64,000 nt of DNA from Oegoconia quadripuncta (taxonomy: Eukaryota > Arthropoda > Insecta > Lepidoptera > Autostichidae). Where the stretch lies: contig OX438741.1 of assembly GCA_949316235.1 (NCBI GenBank), positions 40,810,067 through 40,874,066 on the forward strand, written 5' to 3'. A program made the translations under genes and the position numbers. This document shows, piece after piece, positions 23,177-34,310 of the stretch (position 1 is the first letter of the stretch; the number at the start of each line of letters is the position of its first letter). Below the pieces are notes generated by a model that saw nothing but the letters and a program-made list of their open reading frames with translations, made no database searches and was not told the origin of the DNA.

Positions 23177-23637
23177 GACCGTCCCAATTTCCAAGGCACG
23201 AGCGTCATACCGTCCGGCCTAGAAGATTGATATTTATATTATTAATTGTTAAACAATGATGACATCGAACACTGGTTATAGACAAGTTGTGAAAATATCA
23301 CATAAATGCTACTCTAATGACACCAGTGGTTGAGGATCTCAATTATATGATTTAGTTTATTCTTAATTATGTTCTTAATTTTATTATTAATGCAAAATAA
23401 CAGTGTTGTGCCTAAGTTTTGTTTGACCCGATTCACCCCTGAAAATGGGGCAAATCGGATTTTGTGAATCTTTTTGTTTAACTGTCAAAGTTCAGATTTT
23501 TACTTTGACCAATGAATTTTGTTTAGCGATAACTGATGTATCTAGTTATGTATCATCATTAAAAAATAATGTACCTGTTTAAGAAGTTGTATTTATTTAA
23601 CCTCAAACAAAAACTGATCCGATTCGCCTCGGTCTAC

Positions 23638-24572
23638 CCTACGTTTGATATGAACATCAACTTACATGCAATGATAGTGTAAGATATACCTACATATATA
23701 GTGATAAGTTATTATATATACTCTTATGGACCAGAGGTGACAACCAATGAAAGAAGACGAATTGCCAATCAACGGTTTTTATTTTTAACACTTCACAAAC
23801 AAAAAATAGAATTAATTATGACCTAGACTTAGCTTAGACCTAAGTGCCGAGATATGGAGCCTATGCAACGTCCGAACCCTATTGAGAGAGCCGCCAAAGT
23901 GCTAGTCCCGTCGCTCGGTCCCAAACCTCTCGTCAGTGGTAGAATGTGACGCGTGCTCTGAAGTTAGCTCAGCTGACTGGTCAGATGGTCGTGTCGTGTT
24001 CCTCACTTCACAGGCATTATGAGACGGACCCGGTAATAATACATATACAATATATATGACACCAAACAAAGAAAATAATGGATACTATAATTATCAAATC
24101 TCAGAACCACGAATATGGCAACAGTCAAGACGCTAGAATATGTGCCTTGACTTGTGCTCTAAAAGTAGATGATTGTGCACGGGTGATGAACATATTTTCA
24201 ATTGTGTGTTATGGAGTTTTATTAATTTCTTATTTTCTTGGTTGATTGAAATACATGTTTTATTTATAAATAAAAGCTTTATCTGTCTATTGAATTTGTA
24301 TGAGAAGCCGAGTGTTGTCAGTGAATTTCCAAAAGTTTTAGAACACAATATATTCAGTCTCATGGTCTCAGCTACCAGTCGCCAGGTTTTGCGTTCTCTC
24401 GTTAACACCTTGTACAGACGAATCTCCCTAAAAGTATTATATGGACCGTATGGACCGAAGCACTCTAGCACCATCTATTAGAAAGTATTCATACAATATC
24501 AACACTCAAACACAATCCATAATAATATGTCACATATGAATGAGTAAGAAAATTTCGTCAGCTCTGCTAATT
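23638..24572. other. Unassigned intergenic DNA
   Basis: Two overlapping open frames of about 100 codons at 24133-24481 on opposite strands have no recognisable motif. I cannot support a gene. Confidence 0.4.
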
Positions 24573-24660
24573 GATATCGTGGTCTAGTGGCAAGCGATAC
24601 GAGTGCTTAGGTAACGTCTTTCGAAAAGACACGGTTTCGAATCCGGCTGAGACAATTTTT
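24573..24660 (+). repeat. tRNA-like sequence (SINE head or tRNA pseudogene)
   Basis: A box A-like TGGTCTAGTGGCAAG and a box B-like GGTTTCGAATCCGG are followed by T-runs. GTCTTT-CGA-AAAGAC forms a hairpin between them. Acceptor and T-stem pairing fail, so it is not a working tRNA as read. Confidence 0.45.
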
Positions 24661-25549
24661 TCTCGATTTTTTTTCTATTTGGAATTTTTTTTTTCTTTTT
24701 ATAAAGGAAAATAAAACGTAAACACTTCATTAAAATAATAAAAAGGTAAGGAAAATAAGAAAAGTAAAAATTTTTGGAGGTAACACTTTAGCCCATGTGA
24801 TACTTTTAGGATGATTGGTTTGTACTTATGTAGGTGTGTTGTGATTACAAAGATAAAGAACAAAAGAATGCGTCGGTAATTTCCCGGCCCCTATCAATTG
24901 AATATTTAATTGGATGTTTTTCTTACACATAATTTATGATTTGTTCCATTATCTATTCCATGAAGCTTTTTACCCGGATGCTTGAAGGGTTATGTGTTTA
25001 GTGCGTATCTATGTATGTACGAATATGAAGTGTTGGGACCTCCATCCTGGCACGGTCGCCATGAGGTGTTGGGACTTGGCGAGAGGAATTAAATCAATAT
25101 TGTCTTACGATAAATAGATAATAGATAAGCATTTATATGCATCCATGTACACCCACATAACACATTTTACATATGAAAAATACAACTAAAACAATAAAAC
25201 ACAAGTACAGAAACAACAAATATTATGTGTGTGCCGTAGTATACAAAAAGGCTACAGCTCAGCGTATAGATTTGCCCGAGGCGGGCAAAACACTGGTATT
25301 CTGCTGAAACCTGAGGGTTGGTCGTGGGACAAATGGAATTTTGAAATGTGTTTGGTGTTATGAAAATAAAACTAACGTTATTGGTAAATGAATATTAACG
25401 AAAGTAAATGAATAAATGTATATTAACTACCCATCAAGGCTTCGTATTACTTTTACGTATTACAACATTAATACTTAAAGCTACCGTACATGAGGGGAGG
25501 GGGGGTGACACACACACTACAAATATATAGGTTTCTTTATTCGTGGCAC
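24661..25549. other. Unassigned intergenic DNA
   Basis: AT-rich, with a G-run near 25495-25507. No gene or repeat I can support. Confidence 0.4.
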
Positions 25550-25827
25550 TTTTTTTTATACACAACGGAATGATGCTTGACCTCTATCACACCTGATGTT
25601 AAGTGAAGATGAGGTCTAAGGTGGAAGCGTACTGACTCGGAAACCCCAACACATTTGGGGGACTGGCTATCTTATCTCTGACAACCGGAACACAACAATG
25701 CTATTAACATTGCTGTTTGGCGGCAGATTTAGATAAGATGGTGGTAGTTAGCTAGGCGGACATTGAAAATGCCCTACAACCAACCAAACCGAGTACTTAA
25801 ACATGTACCCCGCTGATGATCCCCTTT
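25550..25827 (-). mobile_element. SINE family A, most of length
   Basis: Reverse copy from the T-run to ACATGTACCCCGCTG; the tRNA-like head is missing. Confidence 0.85.
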
Positions 25828-26035
25828 TTCTAAATTTCCTTTAATTACTAAATCTATTGATGAACTTTTAATAAGCACTATTTGTGAAATTCTGAAACTG
25901 AAACTATTCCAATTACGTATGGCGGGCTTGGCATACGCATAACCTCTAGCCTGGCACTCCCTGCTTTTCTTTCCTTCGCTTACAGCACACTCCCTCTCAT
26001 CAGTGAGATATTAAATTCCCATACACTCGTTGATG

Positions 26036-26840
26036 CAGCGATATCATGCTTGTCGGAGGCCAGATCTGCCTGGAGTGCGTCATATCCGGAAGAAGATTGT
26101 CCGTCGGATTTGGGAAGTCAGAACTTATGGGACAAGTCAGCTCTAAGCACAACAGACCAGGAGCTATTGGCCAATTGTCAAGACGACACTGAGCGTGCAC
26201 GTCTACTGGAAGTCTCGGAAAAAGAGTCTGGACACTGGTTACATGCCAGAACCTAGGCACCGTCCTCGATCCCAATGCCCTGCGTAGTTCCATTAGTTTA
26301 CGTTTGGGTGCTAAGTTGTATGATCTCTTGTGTGAAGAGTGCCAGCCGCGCATATCACCACGGTGCGATTAATCAGTTAATTAGGCACACTCTTGCCACT
26401 GCAGCGGTCCCGGCGTCTCTGGAGCCTTGTGACTTATTCAGGGACGACGGGAAAAGACCTGATGGAGCCACCTTAGTACCCTGGTACTTGGGGCGCACCT
26501 TGGTATGGGACGCAACTTGTGCGGATACTTTCGCACCGTCCCATATACAAGGAACTGCGCAAAGAGCTGGAACCGCGACTGAACAAGCGCAAAAAGTAAC
26601 AAGCGCCGTAAATATGGGTCAATCACTATTAACCACGAGATTGCGGCGCTTGCAGTGAAGACATTGAGCCCTAGACTTCTGACACGAAACAATTTGTAAA
26701 GGATTAATCCGTTAGACTGGTCCACGCCTCTGGAGATGTGAGAGCTGATACCTGCTTTGCTCAGCAGCTGAGCTTATGCATTCAGCGGGGCAATAGCGCT
26801 AGCGTAGGTACTAGGTACTATGCCTTACGGAAGCGAGTTG
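26036..26840 (+). pseudogene. WDATC-family non-LTR retrotransposon, longest copy
   Basis: LWDKSALSTTDQELLANCQD and ARLLEVSEKESGHWLHA, a frameshift near 26250, [20 protein letters not shown] and LCEECQPR (degenerate zinc-finger site), then [20 protein letters not shown] and [15 protein letters not shown]. The order of a zinc-finger-like site followed by RPD-x(n)-WD is what R2/R4-type elements with restriction-like endonucleases show. Stops and frameshifts make it inactive. Confidence 0.7.
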
Positions 26841-26999
26841 GACGACATATTTTATCTATAAGATATAGGTAATTTCAATTGTGTTTTATAAATTTGTTGT
26901 TTCATATACATACAAAAAAAACATTAAAAATACAGTATTTTTGTATATGTGTCGAAGTGACGAATAAACAGTTTCTTTCTTTCTACAATTCGTTTTCGA

Positions 27000-27240
27000 T
27001 TAACGAAGTTAAGCAATATCTGGCGCGGTCACTCCTTGGATGGGTGACCACTAGTGGCAATTTAATACGAGTGTTTCCGTGCCTCAGAGGGCACGTTAAA
27101 TCGGTCCCGGTTGTATTCAATTGAAGGCAGCCGATGGCCTACAGGGGCGGAATGAGAACAGTGTCTGTCAGCTCGCCAGTTGTCTGTTACAAATCGGGCC
27201 CACGTGGTGGATTATGGCCCAAACTCTCTCCCGGTGTTAA
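27000..27240 (+). mobile_element. 5S-rRNA-derived SINE fragment
   Basis: ACGAAGTTAAGCAATATCTG, then CTTGGATGGGTGACCA match the 3' half of 5S rRNA, including the internal promoter C-box region, followed by GTGCCTCAGAGGGCACGTTA and a GGCCCACGTGGTGGATTATG end. The 5S-like part is incomplete. Confidence 0.7.
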
Positions 27241-27277
27241 ACTTGAAACTTCAAGCATATATTTCAACGTAAGATAC

Positions 27278-27420
27278 ATTTTTTTTATATGAGAGGGCGG
27301 CAAACGAGCATGCGGGTCACCTGATGGAAAGCAATCACCGCCGCCCATGGGCACCCGCAACACCAAAAGGGTCACAGATGCGTTGCCGGCCTTTGAGGAA
27401 GGTGTCCACCCCAGAATAAG
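27278..27420 (-). mobile_element. CR1-like retrotransposon 3' end
   Basis: TATGAGAGGGCGGCAAACGA, GCGGGTCACCTGATGGAAAG and GGGTCACAGATGCGTTGCCG are the reverse of the 3' end at 6160-6278. Confidence 0.85.
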
Positions 27421-28082
27421 TAGGGCAGCCTGAGCGATGAGGGATTCTCCAGCAGTGCTGGTACCCTCCTGGGGTACTAACTCTTTAAATACCGCTACCA
27501 TTCTGGAGAGAGACTGGAAGGTGGGCCTCCGGCGCCCTCGCTCACCGGACGAAGCGCAGTGGCAAAATGCCACTACTCAGACGTCGGTCTTCTGCGAGAG
27601 GGTGGTACTTCCCCGGTCGAGCCGGCCCATTCATGCTGCAAGCTAATAGCTTACAGCGTGGCTCTACCACTACTACAGTAGCACTATTTCTGAGCTTTGA
27701 GCATTATTTGGAACTATTTGAGCACTATTAATTAGTATAGATGAAATCACCGGAATCGAATATGCACGAGCCGACCATATGGATATCTTATCAGTCGTAA
27801 ACAAGTCGCAAGATTATAAGGATAATCACTGATAATTCCTATAAACAAAAATTCACAGATTAATAAATTGACATTGTGCCTTTCTAAGTAATTATCTACC
27901 GGAAATCTATTTAAATATTAAGAAAAAAGTCTTATGTATTTACTATTTAAAGGAAACATCGATTAAGGCTGTCATTGTTAATCTTTGCATTTCCTGTTGT
28001 ACCTACACAGCACGATGCTTCCTATCATCTTTACGTGACATGTTAATCGAAGTCATGATGATAATTCGTATTCTTTCTGCCT
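27421..28082. other. GC-rich dispersed sequence followed by unassigned DNA
   Basis: 27421-27690 is unusually GC-rich (CCTCCGGCGCCCTCGCTCAC) and looks like retrotransposon UTR, but I do not recognise it. The rest is unassigned. Confidence 0.35.
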
Positions 28083-28417
28083 AAAACAGAAACTTATTAA
28101 GAAAGCATATTATAAAATATCAGATTATTTAGATGATAAACATTCATGGACATAACCAGCCCGTTCGCATAACCAGGCTATTTCACAATTAATCATGAAA
28201 TATTATAATATAAACTAATAATTTTGTAATATAAAAACCTTTTTTTAAAAAGAGCGACCTCTCGAGTTTCTTGCTTATTCTTCTCAGGGGAAAATTACCT
28301 TTTGATTGTTCAAAAACTGCTTGTGCAGTAGCTTTAAAAATGTAAAATCTGACTATTTTAAGTGTACCCTGTGTACCTACGAAATAAAGCATTTTTTGAT
28401 TTTGATTTTGATTTTGC
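28083..28417 (+). mobile_element. Jockey-like retrotransposon 3' end
   Basis: AACAGAAACTTATTAAGAAA and ATCAGATTATTTAGATGATA (C-terminal SDYLDDKHSWT), then a 3' UTR and a TTTTGATTTTGATTTTG tail. Confidence 0.75.
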
Positions 28418-28486
28418 ATTAGAATAGAGTAAATTCAACATTAAAAATACTTCTAGAAACACGCTTTTATTATTGGGTTGGGTTGG

Positions 28487-28876
28487 GAAATTGGAGTTTT
28501 TTTTCTTCGTTAATCATATGTACCAATTCCTGCGATTTTCAAAGTTACATCCAAATTTGTTTTATATTTGGATAATGGAATATTATTTCAAGGTTTCATA
28601 TGAAATATTTTTTTATTTCTGGGCTAAATCAAATAATAAAAAAAAAATTAACAGAGCTCTTTTCATGTTCTTCCCATAATCATTTCTTAGATTCACTGAA
28701 ACTTTTATAAAGCGGTTACTTTTAAAAATTAACGCTGTCTATACTTAACTTAATGTTATCCGATAATACATAGTGTAGCTAAATTTGGATTTGCCGTTCC
28801 CAAAAAAAATCAAAAATGTTTATATGGAGAAAACAGTCTTAATGAAATTCTTCATACAAAACGCCAATTTCATAGG
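28487..28876. mobile_element. Mariner-type MITE, copy 2
   Basis: Collinear with 558-952; the right end CCAATTTCATAGG is followed by TA. The left inverted repeat is damaged (GGGAAATTGGAG). Confidence 0.65.
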
Positions 28877-28899
28877 TAAGGACATAATATATTATTATA

Positions 28900-29310
28900 T
28901 TCTATTATATACAATACAATGCAATTCAATGTAATACAACACAATACAATACAAATACTCTTTATTGCGCAAAATAATGTACAATAATTTTTGATGAACA
29001 ACAGAACACAATTAGGCGGTCTTATCACTAAATATTAATATTCCAGACAACCCACAGCTATGGGACATTTGTTGAAAAACAGGTAGGGTGCACGATACCA
29101 CCAACTAAAGAAATAATTATAGATAAGTATGCATAAATATAATAATTATTATTATATTAATTATTATATATATATATATATAAAAGTATGCATAAATATA
29201 ATTATTATTATCATATTAATACTTAACATATAGTAGATATAAAACACAATAGCTAGAAGCACTTACAGATAGTCAACTAATGTTCACGAGGCGGGAGTTA
29301 ACGAAAAGAA
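28900..29310 (-). mobile_element. Non-LTR retrotransposon 3' region with (ATACA)n tail
   Basis: CAATACAATACAAATACTCT, then TTATTGCGC and TTAGGCGGTCTTATCACTAA match 43503-43880, where the element also retains coding sequence. Confidence 0.65.
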
Positions 29311-29329
29311 AAAAGAAATTATATATTCT

Positions 29330-29445
29330 TTATTGCATCAAAAAATTACATATAACAGAGTACAAGCAATAGACCATGTACAAAGGTGGACTTATCTCTT
29401 TAAGATATCTCTTCCATCCAACCTGAGAAATGAAATAGGAAACGG
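29330..29445 (-). mobile_element. RTE-like retrotransposon 3' end
   Basis: TATATTCTTTATTGCATCAA, then TAAGATATCTCTTCCATCCA: a tail of the 1-130 family, reversed. Confidence 0.5.
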
Positions 29446-29789
29446 AGTAAATTTGGGGTTTAGCAGCAAATTGTGTGCAAATGAAAAAATACTACAACGA
29501 ATAATAAAATAAATAAGAAAAGATAACCAAATAATAAATGTACTTTAAATATAATTAACTTATTGATGGATAAAAAACTAAGCATGTTATAGTTAGGCAT
29601 GCATGTGTTTATAGCTGAAAATGTTGTTGAGCTGCATTGCTTAAGAAATAAAAATGGGAACTAATATATTGAAACGATAATTTCCCTAAATGTTTTGAAA
29701 TAACAAAAAAATACCCATGAATTGAGCATTTAAAAAAAAACACATTTTCCAACTTTAACTTATTTGGAAAAATATATAGGTTTCTTACA

Positions 29790-30520
29790 AATGCTTAATT
29801 TTTAGCAATTGTTACTATATTTACAACACTTATTTAAGTATTTCAAGAAAATCACGGTTATGCGTATTTCCCTGGGCTCTGTGGGCACAAATAGTGATAT
29901 ACATAATGTTAATACCAGATATAAAAATAAACTTGCTGTTCATGTCAGCCGTTTACACAAAGTCACTAAGTCATTTATGGGGCAATGGTGTCGATTCGGA
30001 TGTACACCAACTAAACTAAACTTAACTAAAACCAGTTTTAGAGTAGTACTGCTTGGTCTTTCTGCTTGGAACAGTACGATGCGACGGCACCACTCCAAAA
30101 CTGGTTTTAGTTTAGTTTAGTTGGTGTACATCCGAATCGACACCAACGCTTTTATAATAAGGTTCCAATGGACATTCACAAATTTACCATTAAATAAATT
30201 CAAAACCATCATGAAACAGACATTATTTACCAAAGGCTATTATTTTCTGACTATCTGGATGATAAGCAAGCATGGACATAGACCGCTCGGCTAATTTCAT
30301 TTTCATTCAGTGTAATTGTACAATATAATATAATTGTAACCCAAACTTATTTAAAAGAGCAACCCATGAGTTTATTGCTCGTTCTTCTCCGGGGAATCAG
30401 CTTTGTGAATGAGCAATAATGTCAAAAAGTATATGATATGATATGATAAAAAATTTGACGTTTTCAAGTGATAATTTTTATCCTACAAAATAAATATATT
30501 TTGATTTTGACTTTGATTCT
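29790..30520 (+). pseudogene. Jockey-like retrotransposon 3' fragment interrupted by a MITE
   Basis: NINTRYKNKLAVHVSRLHKV-type coding (29890-29985) stops at the MITE; CGCTTTTATAATAAGGTTCC resumes at 30147 and the 3' UTR ends near 30520 with ATTTTGATTTTGACTTTGA. Confidence 0.75.
29986..30145. mobile_element. Near-palindromic MITE (160 bp) inside the Jockey copy
   Basis: TGGTGTCGATTCGGATGTAC begins the left arm and its exact inverse ends the right arm. The arms pair over about 50 bp with a few mismatches around a loop of roughly 50 bp. Comparison with 3110-3120 (GGGCAATGTATACGC) shows the interrupted Jockey site. Confidence 0.8.
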
Positions 30521-31011
30521 GTTTTGTATTGTTACTTGTATTCTTAACTTATAAGTAAAGTAGGTACCTAATGTCCAACCCTCAATAACAACATTACTCA
30601 TAATGATGATATTTGATCCAGTATCATGTGTACGTGAAAGTTACTTCCTTTCACCATGTTCGATTCGAATGATAAACAAATCCAAACACGTCAATATAAT
30701 AGCAAAAAGTACCGACTATCTAAAATCAAAATCTTTCACATATCAGATTTAGATTTAAGTAATTTTATTAGTTTATGTTTATCGCTGTTTCATGACTTAC
30801 CCATCGTTTGTCCTAGATTCTAATTAGATAATTGTTTTGATTACGTATTAGGTATTTCAAGGTCAGTGTTAGTAAAATACATGTAACATTACCAATCTTT
30901 ACCCCAAATGGAGTAATAATTGATATCCTAAGCGTTCGGATGTCGCGTGAACAACGTCGCCGGTTCATGGAAAAATACAGAAATGCACATTTGGATCATG
31001 ATATTAACATT
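30521..31011. other. Unassigned AT-rich DNA
   Basis: No feature recognised. Confidence 0.4.
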
Positions 31012-31222
31012 GCTGCTCTGACAATCGGAACACAACAATGCTATTAACATTGCTGTTTGGCGACAGAATTAGATAAGATGGTGATTAGCTAGCCAGGTGG
31101 ACATTTAAAATACCCTACCATCAACCAAACCGAGTACTTAAACATGTACCCCGCGGGGGATCGAATCCGCGACCTCCGAATCGTAAACCCAATGTTGTTT
31201 ACATTGAGCCACGGAGGCGGTT
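31012..31222 (-). mobile_element. SINE family A, head and half of body
   Basis: Reverse copy ending with the tRNA-like head (GATCGAATCCGCGACCTCCG, GAGCCACGGAGGCGGTTA). It directly abuts the R1-like piece. Confidence 0.85.
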
Positions 31223-31715
31223 AGACTTGCGTGTGACCTTGGCCTGGTGGAGGTGGGCTCATGTTACTGCAGTGAGGTTGGAGATGAATACAGGGACCAC
31301 ATGGGAGTGTCCGCTGTACGAGGAAGACAGAGCCTAAATACTTGACCCCCTACCACGTTTTGAGGTGGGCCCGGTCCATTTCGGGGATCTTGTCCACTCA
31401 AAGGTCAACTTCGCGGTATTTGCCAAGTTTACCAAGAAATTTATCAAGAGAGGCGCGCAATGGAACTGGCCGAAGCTATGAACAGCACAATGGCATCAGA
31501 AACAAAGAGGAACAGCTCGAGAACGGAGTACTGTGGTGTGGCGTCGGCCGCAGAAAGGGGAGAATGACGACAAGGGCCAGAAAATAGTTAAAGAACTTGT
31601 AGAGTGTCAGGAAAGTGTGCGTGGAGAAAGCCTGAGGACCACGCACACCACTTTGTGTTTCGGCTAGTATACCGAGAAGTGGTAGGGCCATGGGAAGGAG
31701 GTCCACAACATATTA
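31223..31715 (+). pseudogene. R1-clade retrotransposon 3' end
   Basis: Degenerate coding for the C-terminal region (GGGAGTGTCCGCTGTACGAG equals the WECPLYEE block) and a 3' UTR (AGTATACCGAGAAGTGGTAG) matching, reversed, the element at 12228-13152. Confidence 0.75.
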
Positions 31716-31737
31716 TTAAGCGATACTCTCATTATAA

Positions 31738-32175
31738 ATATAAATAAATATAACTATCTTTGCACATACACATAGCGCCATGTAGTTCCACACTAAGCAA
31801 CTAGGCTTGTATTATGGATACCAGATGGTTGATAAAGTACAAAAATACATTTTTTTTTTGTAAATAAATACCTGTAATATAACATTTTTTGATTTCAATA
31901 TGCAGAACTTTAAGATTTAGGAAAGAAAAAACTTAACATTTAGGAAATTATTTGTGCTAGCCCACTTAGTTACTCGTATTGAATTCCGTGATGATAGGTT
32001 TGCCTGGAAGAGATCGCTGTAAGCGTTATCGGCCTTATGGCCGCCTAATTTGTAGTTTCTATAAGATATTTAAATGTACCTTTCGGGAACACATGTCTTA
32101 TTCATCATACAAACATATGCCCCTAGCGGGATTCGAACCCGCGACCTTTTGGTATAGCAGTCAGAATTTTTCGTC
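31738..32175 (-). mobile_element. SINE family B split by a ~200-bp insertion
   Basis: The 3' part is 31738-31880 and the tRNA-like head 32082-32175 (GGGATTCGAACCCGCGACCT). DNA between them has no counterpart in other copies. Confidence 0.7.
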
Positions 32176-32367
32176 GAATCATTAACTGTTGCATAAATGC
32201 ATCATTTACCTTTTTGTTGCAGGGTCAATAATTGGAGGCTACTCTCTACTACAGCTGCATTGTTGAACGCTGTGTCATTGCCCCAGGTAGTTGCAGCGTA
32301 GATTGGTTCCTGCTTTGGAACTTGCAATTGGATCCTGACTGTTTGGTTCCCAGCGGGCCAATCCGTA

Positions 32368-32712
32368 TCTTTTTTTATGCACAACTAGTTAGCACTTAAC
32401 CTCAATCACTGTCGACACAATCGATGTTAAGTGAAGAGGAGGGCGAAGGTGGAAACTTACTGATCTGGAAACCCCATTTTATTTCACACGAAACACAATA
32501 ATGCTGTACATGACGTACATGTTGTATCCTTACTGTACAATATCCTCAACAACTCTTACTCACCCCCTTACCTTCGTGAGCGATTTGACTATCTTGTTCC
32601 CCTAGGTAAACCTTGCAGAACCTAAAGCAGTAAACCTTGCACAATGCATATTTCTGTAACAATTTTGTGTACAATAAAGATATTAAGATATGCTATTAAC
32701 ATTGCTGTTTTC
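32368..32712 (-). mobile_element. SINE family A with a nested RTE-like tail
   Basis: The SINE reads 32368 to about 32506, then a tail ending GTGTACAATAAAGATATTAAG (about 32507-32692), then ATGCTATTAACATTGCTG resumes the SINE. ATGCT occurs on both sides, a possible short TSD. Confidence 0.65.
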
Positions 32713-32939
32713 ATAGTTTAATTTTTTTAAATTAATGATGACAAATTATGTGGAGTAAGTAGCCTGCAAACACGATCTTTTATTGACAAAATTAACGAGT
32801 TATTCTATGACAGTTTTCAAATAAAATATTAATTGGTTATCTTTGGTTATCCGTTCTTTTTATCTGTTTCATTATTCGTTGTAGTATTTTTTCATTTGCA
32901 CACAATTTGCTGCTAAACCGCAAATTTACTCTGTTTCCC

Positions 32940-33060
32940 ACTTCAACGCTCAGGTTGACTGGAAGAGATCTCTTAAAGAGCTAAGCCCATCTGTGCACAT
33001 GACCTATTGTTTATACTCTGTTATATGTAACTTTTTGGTGCAATATAGAATATTAATAAC
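32940..33060 (+). mobile_element. RTE-like retrotransposon 3' end
   Basis: GACTGGAAGAGATCTCTTAA, AGCTAAGCCCATCTGTGCAC and TTTGGTGCAATATAGAATAT; same family as 1-130. Confidence 0.55.
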
Positions 33061-33064
33061 AAAT

Positions 33065-33310
33065 AAATAATTAATAAATATCTTTGCACATACACACAGC
33101 GCCATCTAGTTCCACGCTAAGCAACTATACATACCACATGGTTGATAAACTACACACATAATTTTTTTTTGGGAAATAAATACATACATAAATGAAAAAC
33201 ATCCATAACTCGGGAACACATGTCTGCATTCATTATACAAACATGATTCGAACCCGCGACCTATTGGTATAGCAGCAGAGTTTCTAACCACTACACCAAA
33301 CAAGTCGTCG
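33065..33310 (-). mobile_element. SINE family B, full length
   Basis: Reverse copy with head TGATTCGAACCCGCGACCTA and TAACCACTACACCAAACAAG. Confidence 0.85.
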
Positions 33311-33759
33311 TGTCGTAGTCGTCATAATGGTGTCGTGTATCAACGGATGAGATCACGATAGGATGAGATAAGGATGAGAATTGGGGGATATACATGTTTA
33401 CATAATTAATCCACTCTTGGGGATATACCTACAGGAATTGATTCTTGGACCTTGAATCAATATTGCGTCGGAATACCTTTAATACCTTTAAGTATAGGAG
33501 ATAGATAATTGTTAATTAATATGTTAGGTATGCAATGATAAAAGAAATTTTAAACGTAAATGGATTTTTACTGTTTCAATTAAGTATATGGTTAGATTAA
33601 GTTTATCTGCATTCGGATTTGGAGAATGTGCAGGCGTCGTAAACAATTTTTCTGTTTAAAAATATAGAATAGTTGTTGTTTGCATCCAGGGTTCTCAACG
33701 GATTTTTTTTTAAAGGAAGAAGATGTATTACTTATGAAGATTACTTTAGATATAATTTT
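33311..33759. other. Unassigned DNA
   Basis: No feature recognised. Confidence 0.4.
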
Positions 33760-34310
33760 CCTGCCCTTATCCCACTCTAGGTGGGGTCGGCACATCATAT
33801 CATCCTCTTCCACTCTCCTCTATCAGCCGTCATCTCCGTACTCACCCCTTTCACACAATCATTCCTCACGCAGTCTACCCACACCTTCTTTGGTCTTCCT
33901 CTACCTCTGTATCCCTCCACATTCATACTTAACACTCGTCTTGTTGCGTGCCTTTCATCCCTCCTCATAATATGCCCAAACCATGCTAACCTATTACTCC
34001 TCAGCTTTTCTGTTATTGGCGCCACTTTTAGACTTCCTCTGATATACTCATTCCTGATCTTATCCATTCTAGTCACACCACACATCCATCTTAGCATTCT
34101 TATCTCTGCCACATGCATTCTACTTTCATCAGTTTCTTTCATTGCCCAACATTCAGATCCATACATGGTGACAGGTCTTATGATGGTTTTGTAAATTTTC
34201 CCCTTGAGTTTCAGGGGCATTCGTGGGTCACATGTAGTCCCAGAAACCTGTCGCCATTTCATCCATCCTGCATTTATTCTGTTCCTCACATCCTGGTCAA
34301 TATTGAAGAT
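33760..34310 (-). pseudogene. RTE-clade retrotransposon C-terminus (open frame)
   Basis: Minus strand: NAGWMKWRQVSGTTCDPRMP, KLKGKIYKTIIRPVTMYGSE, RMLRWMCGVTRMDKIRN, RLAWFGHIMRRDE and GYRGRGRPKKVWVDCVRND are classic RTE C-terminal motifs. The 164-codon frame is intact, but the element is 5'-truncated. It continues as coding-like sequence to about 33765. Confidence 0.88.

Larger units (their letters stand above)
20317..23637 (+). mobile_element. Pogo/Tigger-like DNA transposon (degraded)
   Basis: Proposed ends are GAGGCTATTCGGATCACC at about 20317 and, inverted, GAGGCGAATCGGATCAG at about 23637, related imperfect inverted repeats. Further CCGATT...GGGGC(A/G)AATCGG palindromes lie at 22540-22570 and 23430-23460. 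Between them are the transposase remains and a nested retrotransposon fragment. Boundaries are tentative. Confidence 0.5.

Noticed and set aside
24133..24481. Pair of ~100-codon open frames on opposite strands
   Set aside because: They overlap almost completely, have no motifs and lack any splice or promoter context.
24573..24660. Stand-alone tRNA gene
   Set aside because: Box-like motifs occur, but the T-stem and acceptor stem do not pair and the spacing between the D and T regions is wrong for a folded tRNA.
27000..27080. 5S rRNA gene
   Set aside because: Only the 3' part of 5S is present and it runs into a repeat body, as in a 5S-derived SINE.
33795..34289. Intact 164-codon host gene
   Set aside because: Motifs such as GYRGRGRPKKVW and RMLRWMCGV identify an RTE-clade retrotransposon fragment.
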